A stretch of DNA of 64,000 bases from Microbacterium ureisolvens (GCF_015278315.1 NZ_JADIJE010000003.1:186001-250000); one strand, 5' to 3'; positions 1 through 8,708 are shown, counted from the first letter of the stretch. Numbers and translations are program-made. Notes: a model not told the origin generated them from the letters alone.

Positions 1-297
1 GTGGCGGCGAAGTTCGCGGTGACCGGGGTGACGAAGGCCGCGGCGCTCGAGTTGGGAGCCGCGGGGATCCGTGTGAACGCCGTGCACCCAGGATTCGTCG
101 AGACCCCGCTGCTCGCTGGGCGCGACGCGACCCTGCGACGGGCGCTCGAGAAAGCGGCGAGCTCACAGCCCATTCCCCGATTCGCGCGCCCGGAGGAGAT
201 CGCCGGAGCGATCCTCTTCTTCGCGTCCGACGACAGTTCGTTCTGCACAGGCTCCTCCCTCGTCGTAGACGGAGGAAAGATCGCGGGCTCGCGATGA
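1..297 (+). CDS. SDR family oxidoreductase, C-terminal part (cut by window edge)
   Basis: Only the last 98 residues are present. They start in VAAK, the end of the YxxxK catalytic motif of short-chain dehydrogenases, so the Tyr and the whole nucleotide-binding half lie outside the window. The typical SDR end is visible: RVNAVHPGFVETP followed by a late segment with SDDSSFCTGSSLVVDGG. The family performs NAD(P)-dependent oxidation or reduction of alcohols and ketones; the substrate cannot be read. The first GTG is not a credible start. It lies 79 bp upstream of the first proX on the same strand. Confidence 0.9.
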   Translation: MAAKFAVTGVTKAAALELGAAGIRVNAVHPGFVETPLLAGRDATLRRALEKAASSQPIPRFARPEEIAGAILFFASDDSSFCTGSSLVVDGGKIAGSR

Positions 298-376
298 CCC
301 AGGCGGTCATCTCGGTCTGCGGCAATACCCGTGACGCGACAACCCGTCGCATCGCGTCGAACAAGAGAGGCAACTG

Positions 377-1291
377 ATGAACCGACAACTGATCAGGATT
401 GTCGCCGTAGCGGCGACGGCCCTTCTGAGCGTGGGCATCGCCGGCTGCGCGTCGGGCGGCTCGGGCGGTGAGCAGACGAGCGGTGAGGACAAGGAGGTCA
501 ACTTCGCGATCATCCCGGGATGGAACGACAATCTCGACCTTGCCCATCTGTACAAGTACGTACTGGAGCGCAACGGCTACACGTTCGACATCACCGAGCT
601 CAGTGAGATAGCGACCGTGTACACCGCGGCTGCCAGAGGAGACGTCGATGTCTTCTCGAGTGCACCCACTTCGATCCACAAGGTCTACTGGGACGAGTTC
701 AAAGACGACCTCGAGGATCTCGGCGCGTACTACCAGAACGGCGCCATCTTCATCGCGGTACCCGACTACGTCAGCGACGTGACGTCGATCGAGGACCTCC
801 CGGCTCATGCTGCCGAGTTCGACGGAACGATCTTCGGCATCGAGCCGGGGTCGGGTCTTGCCACGACGACCCAGGACGTCGTGTTTCCGGCGTACGGACT
901 AGGCGACACATTCGAGCAGAAGACCTCCTCCACCGCGGCGATGCTGGCAGAGCTGCAGAAGGCGGTCGACGAGGAGAAGCCGGTGGCCGTGACCATCTGG
1001 AATCCGTGGTGGGTAAACTCCGTGTTCCCGATGCGCCGGTTGGAAGACCCGAAGAAGGCGTACGGGGAGGACTACACGATCAACACGGTCGCGAACGCCG
1101 AGTTCTCGAAGAAGTCGCCGAAGGCAGCGGAGATGATGTCGAGCCTCAAGCTCGACGATGACGAGTTCAACACTCTCGACGACGCCATCTACAACCAGTT
1201 CGAACCGGGCGAGGAGCAAGAGGCTGTCGCCGCGTGGTTCGAGGATCACCCCGACCTGCTCGAGGAGCTCGAGTCCTACCTCAAGAACTGA
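377..1291 (+). CDS. proX: Glycine betaine/proline-betaine ABC transporter substrate-binding lipoprotein (orphan copy 1)
   Basis: A 304-residue ProX/OpuAC-type periplasmic-binding protein. Residues 1-24 are a lipoprotein signal peptide with lipobox IAGC, so the mature protein should be anchored outside the membrane by a lipidated Cys. The family captures quaternary ammonium compounds in a cage of aromatic residues; WNPWW and PGWND are Trp-rich stretches shared with the two other ProX proteins of the window. No permease or ATPase adjoins it, so it probably feeds the ProVW at 16.6-18.7 kb or a transporter elsewhere. GAGGCAACTG before the ATG is a moderate ribosome site. Ligand specificity (betaine, DMSP, carnitine and so on) is unknown. 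Confidence 0.88.
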   Translation: MNRQLIRIVAVAATALLSVGIAGCASGGSGGEQTSGEDKEVNFAIIPGWNDNLDLAHLYKYVLERNGYTFDITELSEIATVYTAAARGDVDVFSSAPTSIHKVYWDEFKDDLEDLGAYYQNGAIFIAVPDYVSDVTSIEDLPAHAAEFDGTIFGIEPGSGLATTTQDVVFPAYGLGDTFEQKTSSTAAMLAELQKAVDEEKPVAVTIWNPWWVNSVFPMRRLEDPKKAYGEDYTINTVANAEFSKKSPKAAEMMSSLKLDDDEFNTLDDAIYNQFEPGEEQEAVAAWFEDHPDLLEELESYLKN

Positions 1292-1305
1292 TTGCGCACG
1301 AACCG

Positions 1306-1334
1306 ACCGGCACCCGCAGTGCGCGGGTGCCGGT
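1306..1334 (+). terminator. Stem-loop terminator after proX copy 1
   Basis: A perfect 12-bp inverted repeat (1306-1317 with 1323-1334, loop AGTGC) starts 14 bases after the stop codon. No strong T-run follows, as is usual in high-GC actinobacteria. Confidence 0.6.
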
Positions 1335-1472
1335 CAATCCTCTTGTCGCTCTCGTGGTTGGATGCCGAGTCGCTGCACGCGGCGAGAGATGAGAGGACAC
1401 GGCGCCTCGGAGCCAGGTGAGGTTTTGCAAGGGATCCCTTCTCGGTGTGGGCTGCTCTGCCCACGCACATTG

Positions 1473-1491
1473 TGTGCACAATCGATATTTT
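1473..1491. promoter_or_regulatory. GntR-type operator, diverged copy (site a)
   Basis: TGTGCACAATCGATATTTT matches the cluster-wide palindrome on its reverse reading. The TGTGCA side departs from consensus and no -35-like hexamer is spaced correctly, so it is the weakest well-aligned copy besides site b. Confidence 0.55.
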
Positions 1492-1531
1492 GGGCGAGTG
1501 CGCCGTAGGCTTTCGGTCTGATGAAGAAGAT

Positions 1532-1570
1532 CTACATCCCACCTGAGTTCATAGTCGCTTGATCTTCATC
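1532..1570. promoter_or_regulatory. LysR-associated promoter box, copy 1
   Basis: Ungapped alignment with 3567-3605 gives 29 of 39 identical bases, beginning CTACATCCC and ending CTTGA.CTT.ATC. The second copy directly abuts the lysR start codon, which suggests both are bound by that regulator. Confidence 0.5.
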
Positions 1571-1661
1571 GCCGCGAGCGATCCAATGGCCGGAACGCTC
1601 CTCCACACAATCGGCGCGATGACGCGACGGGCATCTCTTGGAGGAGGGAGGAAGGCATGTA

Positions 1662-2582
1662 ATGAACAGCAGTCTGAAGAAGATCGGTGCCGCACTCGCC
1701 ACGGCGACCCTGGCGCTCCTCGTCGCGGGATGCGGATCGAGCCCGTCCGCGGGCGATGCCGCCGCCACCGGAGGGGAGGATAAGGACATCACGTTCGCCA
1801 TCGTCCCCGGCTGGAATGACGCGCTCGACGTCTCGAGCGTGTTCAAGTACGTCCTAGAGCGCAACGGCTACACGTTCGAGACGACCGAGTTGACGGAGAT
1901 CGCCACGATCTTCACGGCCGCCGCGGAAGGCAACGTCGATGCATTCTCGGCCGCACCGACGTCGGTGCACAAAGTGTACTGGGATGAGTACCAGGCCAAC
2001 CTTGACGACCTCGGCGCCTACTACGAGAACGGTGCCATCTACATCGCCGTGCCCGACTACATGACGGATGTGAACTCGCTCGAGGATCTCGCTGCACATG
2101 CGGACGACTTCGACGGCACGATTTACGGCATCGAGCCCGGATCGGGGCTGGTCAAGACTACGCAGGAGGCGGTGTTTCCGGCTTACGGGCTGGACCAGGG
2201 TTTCGAGCTCAAGGCATCCTCCACGGCCGCCATGCTCGCCGAACTCGACAAGGCCACCAATGCGAAGGAGCCCGTGGCGGTAACCGTCTGGACGCCGTGG
2301 TGGGTCAACACGACCTTCCCAATCAAGAAGCTGGAAGACCCCAAGGAGGCCTACGGGCCGGACTACACCTTCAACATCGTCGCCAGCAAGGCGTTCTCCG
2401 AAGAGTCGCCCGCAGCGGCGGAGATGATGTCCAACTTCACCCTCACCGATGAGCAGTTCAACAGCCTGGATGACGCCATCTACAACCAGTTCGAGCCCGG
2501 GCAGGAACAGGATGCCGTTGCATCCTGGTTCGAGCAGTACCCGGAACTTCTCGAGGAGTTGGAGTCCTACGTCAAGGGCTGA
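1662..2582 (+). CDS. proX: Glycine betaine/proline-betaine ABC transporter substrate-binding lipoprotein (orphan copy 2)
   Basis: A 306-residue ProX-type lipoprotein, clearly a paralogue of the copy at 377. It has signal peptide residues 1-23 with lipobox LVAGC, the early PGWND and the Trp-rich WTPWW. I chose ATG 1662 because AGGAGGGAGGAAGG lies just upstream and the signal peptide is then complete. No permease or ATPase genes follow; it converges on lysR. Its upstream region carries both the GntR-type palindrome and the LysR-type box, so it is probably induced together with both the main regulon and the monooxygenase operon. Confidence 0.88.
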   Translation: MNSSLKKIGAALATATLALLVAGCGSSPSAGDAAATGGEDKDITFAIVPGWNDALDVSSVFKYVLERNGYTFETTELTEIATIFTAAAEGNVDAFSAAPTSVHKVYWDEYQANLDDLGAYYENGAIYIAVPDYMTDVNSLEDLAAHADDFDGTIYGIEPGSGLVKTTQEAVFPAYGLDQGFELKASSTAAMLAELDKATNAKEPVAVTVWTPWWVNTTFPIKKLEDPKEAYGPDYTFNIVASKAFSEESPAAAEMMSNFTLTDEQFNSLDDAIYNQFEPGQEQDAVASWFEQYPELLEELESYVKG

Positions 2583-2591
2583 CGTTCTGAC

Positions 2592-2628
2592 CGAGGGCCG
2601 GCACTCGCACCGACGAGGCCGGTCCTCG
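2592..2628. terminator. Bidirectional stem-loop between proX copy 2 and lysR
   Basis: An inverted repeat with one mismatch (around GAGGGCCGGC and GCCGGTCCTC) sits between two convergent genes. Confidence 0.5.
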
Positions 2629-2647
2629 TGCATGCCTGGGCGTGCCG

Positions 2648-3556
2648 TCACTCCGGCCGCAGATCGAGCGAGGCGACGGCTTGGCGGATGGCGCCGACCA
2701 CCGCGCCGACCGGGCTGTTCGGCGCCGCGTCGCTAGAGAACCCGCGGAGGACGAGACTGCGGGTGCCGAGCCCGGGGAGATCGATGACCCGCACGTTGCT
2801 CAGATCCGTGCCGGGAAGAGTGAGGGCCGGGAGCACCGCGACGCCTTGACCGGCGGCGACCATCGAGACCGCGGTCGCCGGGTCGTAGTACAGGTGGATG
2901 GGCGCGCTCTCGAGTGCCGTGATGCGCCCGAGGCGCTGAATCGCGAGCTCCATGATCGGGGCATCCACGCCGAGCCATGGCAACGGTGGACGGCGGGTGG
3001 TGATCGACGCCCGGTCGATCATCCACGCCGCCGGCGTCACGAGGCGCCACGGGTCGTCCACCAGGGGCTGCTCGATCATCCCCGAGGGCAGCTGCTCCTC
3101 GGTGACCTCGGTGTCGAGCTCGATGACCGCCAAGTCGAGCTCGCGGCGCCGGAGGTCACGCGTCAGCGACTGAGTATCGCCCTCCACGAGGTGGATGGCC
3201 AGCCGTGGGTACCGCTCGCCCCATTCAGCGACGCGCGGCACGATGATCGATCTCAGCGCGCTGGCGATCGCGCCGAGACGGACCTCGCCGCTGGGCCCGG
3301 CGCCCTCCCGCATCCGGGCGTTCGCCGTGCCCACGGCGCGCTCGATCTCCTCCGCTGCTTCGGCGGCGATCACTCCTGCCGGTGTCAGCACGGTACCCCT
3401 TGGTGTGCGCATGACGAGCGGTCGACCGGCCTCTCGTTCCAGGCGCTTGAGCTGCTGGGACACCGCAGAGGGAGTGATGAAGAGCTCCTCCGCGGCGGCG
3501 ACGACACTGCCGGTGCGGGCCACGGCGAGAAGGATGCGGAGGCGACGAGGGTCCAT
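2648..3556 (-). CDS. LysR-family transcriptional regulator
   Basis: A 302-residue LysR protein. The N-terminal winged helix-turn-helix (about residues 1-60) contains the signature SVVAAAEELFITPSAVSQQ; an effector-binding domain of periplasmic-binding-protein fold fills the rest. It is transcribed divergently from the monooxygenase-SDR operon, the classic LysR arrangement, and the shared promoter contains a perfect 12-bp palindrome (3577-3588). A related box lies upstream of proX copy 2. Likely targets are therefore itself, the monooxygenase operon and proX copy 2. The inducer is unknown. Confidence 0.9.
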   Translation of the reverse strand: MDPRRLRILLAVARTGSVVAAAEELFITPSAVSQQLKRLEREAGRPLVMRTPRGTVLTPAGVIAAEAAEEIERAVGTANARMREGAGPSGEVRLGAIASALRSIIVPRVAEWGERYPRLAIHLVEGDTQSLTRDLRRRELDLAVIELDTEVTEEQLPSGMIEQPLVDDPWRLVTPAAWMIDRASITTRRPPLPWLGVDAPIMELAIQRLGRITALESAPIHLYYDPATAVSMVAAGQGVAVLPALTLPGTDLSNVRVIDLPGLGTRSLVLRGFSSDAAPNSPVGAVVGAIRQAVASLDLRPE

Positions 3557-3566
3557 TTAAGAGAAC

Positions 3567-3605
3567 CTACATCCCCACTGACGTCAGTTTCACTTGACCT
3601 TTATC
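3567..3605. promoter_or_regulatory. LysR-associated promoter box, copy 2 (divergent promoter)
   Basis: This box starts 11 bp upstream of the lysR start codon and reads toward the monooxygenase operon. It contains the perfect palindrome ACTGACGTCAGT (3577-3588) and matches 1532-1570 at 29 of 39 positions. Confidence 0.55.
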
Positions 3606-3662
3606 TTCGGCGGCATTCGAATGGGCAAAAGGACTAGCGCTGAACGACACGGAGGAGCGCAC

Positions 3663-3782
3663 ATGAGCATGGTCGAGGAAGACGCCGTTGTGGCCAATGC
3701 CCGTCCCGTCTTGGTTACCGACGAGCTGCACGCGGCATCGGACGCGATGATCGACGCCGCCGCCGCGGCGCCGATCCGATGA
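3663..3782 (+). CDS. 39-residue ORF, probably the severed N-terminus of the monooxygenase
   Basis: ATG 3663 is preceded by CGGAGGAGCGCAC, a strong ribosome site, whereas the downstream ATG 3779 has none of its own. The ORF ends in ATGA overlapping the start of the monooxygenase. Its tail (DAMIDAAAAAPIR) reads naturally into the next ORF (MILRGLLFQLTDD), resembling the helical N-terminal segment of long FAD monooxygenases. Either the two are one gene split by a single-base frameshift, or they are translationally coupled separate polypeptides. Confidence 0.6.
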   Translation: MSMVEEDAVVANARPVLVTDELHAASDAMIDAAAAAPIR

Positions 3783-5620
3783 TTCTTCGTGGCCTGCTCT
3801 TCCAGCTGACCGATGATGTCGAGGTCGCGGACGTGCCGGTGGGTCGCGACGACACCCACCCGCTCTCGGTGCCGCGTCCGGAGAGCGACGAGGACGTCCG
3901 GATGCTGCGCGGCAAGGCGGCCGCGTACCTCAAGAACCTGCGCGATACCCGGACACTCGAGGTGCCCGTCGGCGACGTTGGCACGCTTCCGGCGAGCATG
4001 CGGCTGGCGTCTGGAGAGGACATCCCCGAGGAGGGGCTGGCCCTGTGGGTGGAGGAGCTCGCGCTCGACCCGACCGTGCGGGGTCTGACCTGGACCGAAC
4101 AGCCCACAGAGGACCAGCTCGCGGCTTTCCCCGTTATCGTGATCGGCGCGGGAATGGCCGGACTCAACGCCGCGCTTCAGCTGAAGCATGCGGGACTGCC
4201 GTTCACCGTGATCGAGAAAAACCCCGGCGTCGGCGGCACCTGGTACGAGAACCGCTACCCCGGCTGCCGCCTCGACACTCCCAGCCGTGCCTACACGCAC
4301 ACTGTGGGCGTCGACTTTCCCTACCCCTATGCGTATTCCCCGGCCGCGGAGACCAAAAAGTACACGGACTGGTTCGCGTCGCACTTCGACCTTGAGGACA
4401 GCATCGTCTTCAGCACCGAGGTGGTCTCCCTGACGTGGAACGATGCCGACTCCGTGTGGCTCGTCGAGACCGATGGTCCCGACGGGCGCCAGAGCCTGCG
4501 TGCCCGTGGCGTGATGAGCGCCGTCGGCTTCCTCAACCGGCCGAACATCCCCCAGATCGCCGGGCAGGAGGAGTTCGCCGGGCCCACGTGGCACACCGCG
4601 CAGTGGCCGGAGGGCGCCGACCTTGCTGGCAAGCGCGTCGCGGTGGTGGGCACCGGCTGTACCGGCTACCAGCTCATCCCCGAGCTGGTGAAGCAGGTGG
4701 AGCACCTTGTCGTCTTCCAGCGCACGCCGCAGTGGCTCTTCGAGACCGAGGGCTACCTGACGCCGCTGTCCGAGGAAGCGATATGGCTGGAGCGCAACTT
4801 CCCTTACTACACCAACTTCCTCCGCTTCCGTGAGCTCCACGTCTTCGAGGCGAGCGCGGGGCTGACCGCGATCGATCCCGCCTTCGACGACCCGCACACG
4901 CGCAGCGAGAGCAACAAGCGCATTCGGGATCTGTGCATCGACTTCCTCGAGCGCAAGCTGCAGGACCCGGAGCTCGTGCGAAAGATGACGCCGCCGCATC
5001 CTCCCCGCTCCGCCCGCGCTGTCCTTGTGGATGCCGAGTACAGCGTGCTCGACGCACTCGTCCGCGACGACGTGAGCCTGGTGAGTGAGGGGATCGCGCG
5101 CCTGAACGCCGACGGCATCGTGGCTGCGGACGGCACGCAGCACGACGTCGATGCGATCGTCTACGCGACGGGGTTCCGTGCGACCGAGTACCTCTTCCCG
5201 ATGCGAATCACCGGGCGTGACGGCACCACCGTTGAGGAACTCTGGCGTGAGGGCGGCGCGCGTTCGCACAGGTTCTCGATGATTCCGGGCTTCCCCAACT
5301 TCTGGATGTTGTACGGACCCAACACCAACGGCGGACTGCAACCAGCCGCCTTCGACGAGCTGGTCACGCGCTACGCCCTGCAGTGCATCGAGCGGCTCGT
5401 CCTTGAGGAGCGGAACTCGATTGAGCCCGACGTCGAGGCTTACCGCCAATTCAGTCGTGAGGTGGATGAGGCCAACGCCACACGCATGTGGAGCGACCCA
5501 CGCGCGCAGAACTACTACTGGACCGAGCACGGCCGTTCGTCGGTGATGTGCCCGTTCCTCGGCCGTGAGGTCTACCGATACTTGCACGAACCCGACTTCT
5601 CCGAGCTCGTGGTGCGATGA
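3779..5620 (+). CDS. Flavin-containing monooxygenase, Baeyer-Villiger type
   Basis: A 613-residue cytoplasmic FAD/NADPH monooxygenase. The order is a roughly 110-residue N-terminal extension, the FAD Rossmann motif GAGMAG (123-128), the Baeyer-Villiger fingerprint FxGxxxHxxxWP (266-277) and the NADPH motif GTGCTG (291-296). The family inserts oxygen next to ketones or oxidises N/S heteroatoms. It heads an operon with two SDRs (the next gene overlaps by 4 bp), a pairing common where an SDR makes the ketone that the monooxygenase opens. The start has no ribosome site of its own and relies on the preceding ORF. Control is probably by the divergent LysR. Substrate unknown. Confidence 0.9.
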   Translation: MILRGLLFQLTDDVEVADVPVGRDDTHPLSVPRPESDEDVRMLRGKAAAYLKNLRDTRTLEVPVGDVGTLPASMRLASGEDIPEEGLALWVEELALDPTVRGLTWTEQPTEDQLAAFPVIVIGAGMAGLNAALQLKHAGLPFTVIEKNPGVGGTWYENRYPGCRLDTPSRAYTHTVGVDFPYPYAYSPAAETKKYTDWFASHFDLEDSIVFSTEVVSLTWNDADSVWLVETDGPDGRQSLRARGVMSAVGFLNRPNIPQIAGQEEFAGPTWHTAQWPEGADLAGKRVAVVGTGCTGYQLIPELVKQVEHLVVFQRTPQWLFETEGYLTPLSEEAIWLERNFPYYTNFLRFRELHVFEASAGLTAIDPAFDDPHTRSESNKRIRDLCIDFLERKLQDPELVRKMTPPHPPRSARAVLVDAEYSVLDALVRDDVSLVSEGIARLNADGIVAADGTQHDVDAIVYATGFRATEYLFPMRITGRDGTTVEELWREGGARSHRFSMIPGFPNFWMLYGPNTNGGLQPAAFDELVTRYALQCIERLVLEERNSIEPDVEAYRQFSREVDEANATRMWSDPRAQNYYWTEHGRSSVMCPFLGREVYRYLHEPDFSELVVR

Positions 5621-6387
5621 GCCCGCTCGCCGGCAAGGTTGCGGTCGTCACCGGGGCGGGCTCCGGAATGGGGCGCGCCACCGCGCTCGCATTGCTGGAT
5701 GCCGGCGCAGCCGTGGTCGTGGCGGACCGGGATCCGTCCGCACTCGCGTCCCTGCCGAGCGGAGATCGGTTGGTGCGGCACACCTGTGACGTGCGCGATC
5801 CGGCGGATACCGCGCGATTCGTCGAGCGCGCCACGTCGGAGTTTGGTGAGCTTCATGCGGTCTTCAACGCCGCCGGGATCTGCCGCGAGGAGTTGCTGCT
5901 CGACGCGGGAGACATGTGGACTGCCACCATGGACGTCAATGTCACCGGGGTACTGAACGTCGTGAGGGCGGCGATCCCGGCGCTGAAAGCAGCGGGTGGC
6001 GGGGTGATCGTGAACTGGGCGTCCAACAGCGCGCTGCGCGCGTCGCCCGCGCTCTCCGCGTACTGCGTGAGCAAAGCCGCGGTTGTCATGCTCACCAAGT
6101 GCATCGCCGTGGAGCACGCAGCCGACGGCATCCGGGCAAACGTCATCAGCCCCGGCTACGTCGACACGCCCATGATCCGGGCCCAGGCCGCCTCATACCC
6201 CAGCGTCGACGAATGGCACCAGAGCGTCGCCGTACTTCAGCCTCTCGGGATCGGTTCTGCCGAATCCGTCGCCGACGTGGCGGTGTTCCTCGCCTCCGAC
6301 GCATCGCGGCACATGACCGGCTCAGTCGTCACGGTCGACGGCGGCGCGATCGCCCGTGCCCCCGGCATCCGTCCCCCGTCCTCTTGA
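5617..6387 (+). CDS. SDR family oxidoreductase (TGxxSGMG subgroup)
   Basis: A 256-residue classical SDR. It has the nucleotide-binding TGAGSGMG near residue 11, NAAG, catalytic Tyr and Lys in YCVSK, and SPGYVDTP. It overlaps the monooxygenase stop by 4 bp and is followed 45 bp later by a second SDR, so the three form one operon. With the SDRs at 8920 and 14889 it forms a local paralogue trio with GMG instead of the usual GIG and an unusual VNW(A/G)SxNS around the catalytic Ser. It probably oxidises a hydroxyl group of the same catabolic intermediate series; the exact substrate cannot be read. Confidence 0.9.
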   Translation: MSPLAGKVAVVTGAGSGMGRATALALLDAGAAVVVADRDPSALASLPSGDRLVRHTCDVRDPADTARFVERATSEFGELHAVFNAAGICREELLLDAGDMWTATMDVNVTGVLNVVRAAIPALKAAGGGVIVNWASNSALRASPALSAYCVSKAAVVMLTKCIAVEHAADGIRANVISPGYVDTPMIRAQAASYPSVDEWHQSVAVLQPLGIGSAESVADVAVFLASDASRHMTGSVVTVDGGAIARAPGIRPPSS

Positions 6388-6432
6388 TTCCCATCCGCCG
6401 TCGATGACGACCCCATCCCAGAGAAGGAATAT

Positions 6433-7176
6433 ATGAACGTCGCAGGCAAGCTGGTTCTCGTCACGGGAGCCGCCAAAGGCATCGGGCGCGCGATCTCGAC
6501 GGCATTCGCCGAGCGAGGGGCGCGCGTCATCCTCACCGACCTCGCCACGAGCTCCGTGGACGATACCGCCGCTGAGCTCCGCGCCCGTGGCCTGGACGCG
6601 CACAGCCGCCACCTCGGCGTCACGGACCGCGAGGGGCTGTCGGCGCTCGCCGACAGCATCGCCACCGATTTCGGCGACCTCGACGCGCTGGTGAACAACG
6701 CCGGGATCGCCGGCTATGCCGACGTGGGCGACGACGCGTCCCCCGCTATCTGGGACCGCACGATCGACGTTGATCTAACCGGTGTCTTCAACGTGACCCG
6801 CGCCTTCCTCCCCGCGCTGTCACGCACGCATGGCGCCGTAGTGAATATCTCTTCGGTGTGTGCCTTCACCTCTGGGTTCAGCCACGTCAGCTACACCGCC
6901 GCAAAGGGCGGCGTGTCGGCGCTCACGCGAGCGATGTGCCGCGAGTTCGCGTCGCTCGGCGTTCGCGTTAACGCCGTCGCCCCCGGGTGGGTCAAGACAG
7001 AGGCGGTGGATCAGGCCGACGCCGACCACGACCAGTTCGTGCAGTGGCACGTGCCGTTCAACCGCTTCGGCGCTCCCGCAGAGATCGCCGGCCCGGTGGT
7101 CTTCCTGTCGTCGGATGTGGCGAGCTTCATCAGCGGGGTGACGCTCCCAGTCGACGGCGGCTACCTGACCGTCTGA
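6433..7176 (+). CDS. SDR family oxidoreductase
   Basis: A 247-residue classical SDR with TGAAKGIG at the N-terminus, NNAGIAG, catalytic Ser in NISSV, YTAAK and the usual C-terminal VDGGY. It is the third gene of the monooxygenase operon. It is not a member of the GMG trio, so it probably acts on a different step. A strong bidirectional stem-loop follows directly. Confidence 0.9.
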   Translation: MNVAGKLVLVTGAAKGIGRAISTAFAERGARVILTDLATSSVDDTAAELRARGLDAHSRHLGVTDREGLSALADSIATDFGDLDALVNNAGIAGYADVGDDASPAIWDRTIDVDLTGVFNVTRAFLPALSRTHGAVVNISSVCAFTSGFSHVSYTAAKGGVSALTRAMCREFASLGVRVNAVAPGWVKTEAVDQADADHDQFVQWHVPFNRFGAPAEIAGPVVFLSSDVASFISGVTLPVDGGYLTV

Positions 7177-7184
7177 GGCGCCCC

Positions 7185-7217
7185 GCCGTCGCGGTTCGGT
7201 CAGCGAACCGCGACGGC
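7185..7217. terminator. Bidirectional stem-loop terminator
   Basis: A perfect 14-bp stem (7185-7198 with 7204-7217, 5-base loop) lies between convergent genes and reaches into the last codons of the minus-strand GAPDH gene. Confidence 0.7.
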
Positions 7218-8708
7218 GCCCGTTGTGGTGGCGGCATGGACCTCCGCGCGTGCCGGTACGACGTCAGGGTGGGTGCCGGTCATCCGCTCGATGACGCGCA
7301 CCACCTGGCAGGAGTACCCGTACTCGTTGTCGTACCAGACGTAGAGAATCAGGGACGACTCGTCGGCGATCGTTGCAAGGCCGTCCACGATCCCCGCTCG
7401 GTGCGAGCCGACGAAGTCGGTGGACACCACCTCGGGCGACTCGACGTAGTCGATCTGCTGACGCAGCTCTGAGTGCAGGGACACGCGACGGAGGTACTCG
7501 TTGACCTCGTCTTTCGTCGTCGGCCGCTCGAGCGTCAGATTGAGGATCGCCAGAGACACATCGGGCGTGGGAACGCGGATGCTGGAACCGGTGAGCTTGC
7601 CCGCGAGCTGGGGGAGGGCCTTGGCCACGGCGGTTGCCGCTCCGGTCTCCGTGATGACCATGTTCATCACGGCCGACCGGCCGCGACGGTCGCCCTTGTG
7701 GAAATTGTCGATGAGGTTCTGGTCGTTCGTGAACGAGTGCACGGTCTCCACGTGACCGCGGACGACCCCGTAGGCGTCGTCGATGACCTTGAGTACGGGC
7801 GTGATGGCATTCGTCGTGCACGAGGCCGCGGAGAGGATGCGGTCGTCGGGCTCGATCGTGAGGTCGTTGATGCCGTGCACGATGTTTTTCAGCGGCGTCT
7901 TGCCCGGTGCGGTGAGCAGTACGCGTGCGGCGCCACTGCTCTCGAGGTGTCGGGAGAGGCCCGCCGCGTCGCGCCAGCGGCCCGTATTGTCAACGATGAT
8001 CGCGTCGTGGATGCCGTATGCGGTGTAGTCGATGGATGCCGGGTCGTCGGAGTAGATCACCTGGATACGGGTGCCGTTGGCGATGAGCACGTCGTTGTCG
8101 GCATCGACGGTGACCGCACCGACGAAAGGCCCGTGCACGGAGTCGCGCGCGAGCAGGCTCGCTCGCTTCACGAGGTCGTTGTCTGATCCACGACGCACGA
8201 CGATGGCGCGCAGGCGCGGGCCGTGCCCGCTGCCGGCCTGACCGATGAGGATGCGTGCGAGGAGGCGTCCGATCCGCCCGAAGCCGTAGAGCACGACATC
8301 CGTCGACGTCGCCCGTTCGAAAGGCCGAAGGAGCCTGGCGCACTCGTTGCGCAGGCCCTCTCCGCAACTGCCGTCTCCCACGACCAGAGTGGTAAGTCGC
8401 GCGACGTCCACGGATGCGGGTTCCGGTGAGATGTCCAGGAGCGTGCCGAGCACGACGCCGAGGGCGTCGAGCGATATCTCCTCGTGGCCGATCTGCCGTG
8501 CGTGGTCGATCACGGCGAGCACGCCGGTGGCAGAGAGATTCACCAGTCGGTGGCCGTGCACCGACGTGATGACGCCGAAGTCGCGATACAGCCGTCCGAT
8601 CAGCGGGATAAGCTGCTCGGCCCTCTCCTCGCGCGCGATCCATCCTTGGCGGTGCGACTCGAAGTCGTCGGTGGGCTCAAAAGTGAGCGAGGTCATCGTG
8701 TCTCCCAT
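7200..8708 (-). CDS. gap: Glyceraldehyde-3-phosphate dehydrogenase, long actinobacterial type
   Basis: A 502-residue GAPDH with a roughly 125-residue N-terminal extension before the NAD-binding domain (YGFGRIGR). The catalytic Cys is in ASCTTNA, and WYDNEYGYS near the C-terminus is standard. Normal GAPDH has about 335 residues; the long form is found in actinobacteria beside the usual enzyme. The reaction interconverts glyceraldehyde-3-phosphate and 1,3-bisphosphoglycerate. In a cluster that makes pyruvate and PEP from glycine and serine, the gluconeogenic direction is likely (inference). Two ATGs 12 bp apart both have acceptable ribosome sites; I keep the first. A degenerate operator (8858-8880) lies upstream. 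Confidence 0.88.
   Translation of the reverse strand: MGDTMTSLTFEPTDDFESHRQGWIAREERAEQLIPLIGRLYRDFGVITSVHGHRLVNLSATGVLAVIDHARQIGHEEISLDALGVVLGTLLDISPEPASVDVARLTTLVVGDGSCGEGLRNECARLLRPFERATSTDVVLYGFGRIGRLLARILIGQAGSGHGPRLRAIVVRRGSDNDLVKRASLLARDSVHGPFVGAVTVDADNDVLIANGTRIQVIYSDDPASIDYTAYGIHDAIIVDNTGRWRDAAGLSRHLESSGAARVLLTAPGKTPLKNIVHGINDLTIEPDDRILSAASCTTNAITPVLKVIDDAYGVVRGHVETVHSFTNDQNLIDNFHKGDRRGRSAVMNMVITETGAATAVAKALPQLAGKLTGSSIRVPTPDVSLAILNLTLERPTTKDEVNEYLRRVSLHSELRQQIDYVESPEVVSTDFVGSHRAGIVDGLATIADESSLILYVWYDNEYGYSCQVVRVIERMTGTHPDVVPARAEVHAATTTGAVAVR

Larger units (their letters stand above)
1335..1661. other. Intergenic region upstream of proX copy 2
   Basis: No gene is credible here. The region holds a partial copy of the cluster-wide operator (1473-1491) and a 39-bp box shared with the LysR/monooxygenase promoter (1532-1570), so proX copy 2 may answer to two regulators. 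Confidence 0.6.

Noticed and set aside
3590-5587. Long minus-strand open frame (about 665 codons) opposite the monooxygenase
   Set aside because: It mirrors a well-supported gene with FAD and Baeyer-Villiger motifs; in high-GC DNA the third-frame opposite strand is often open. No family resemblance or ribosome site.
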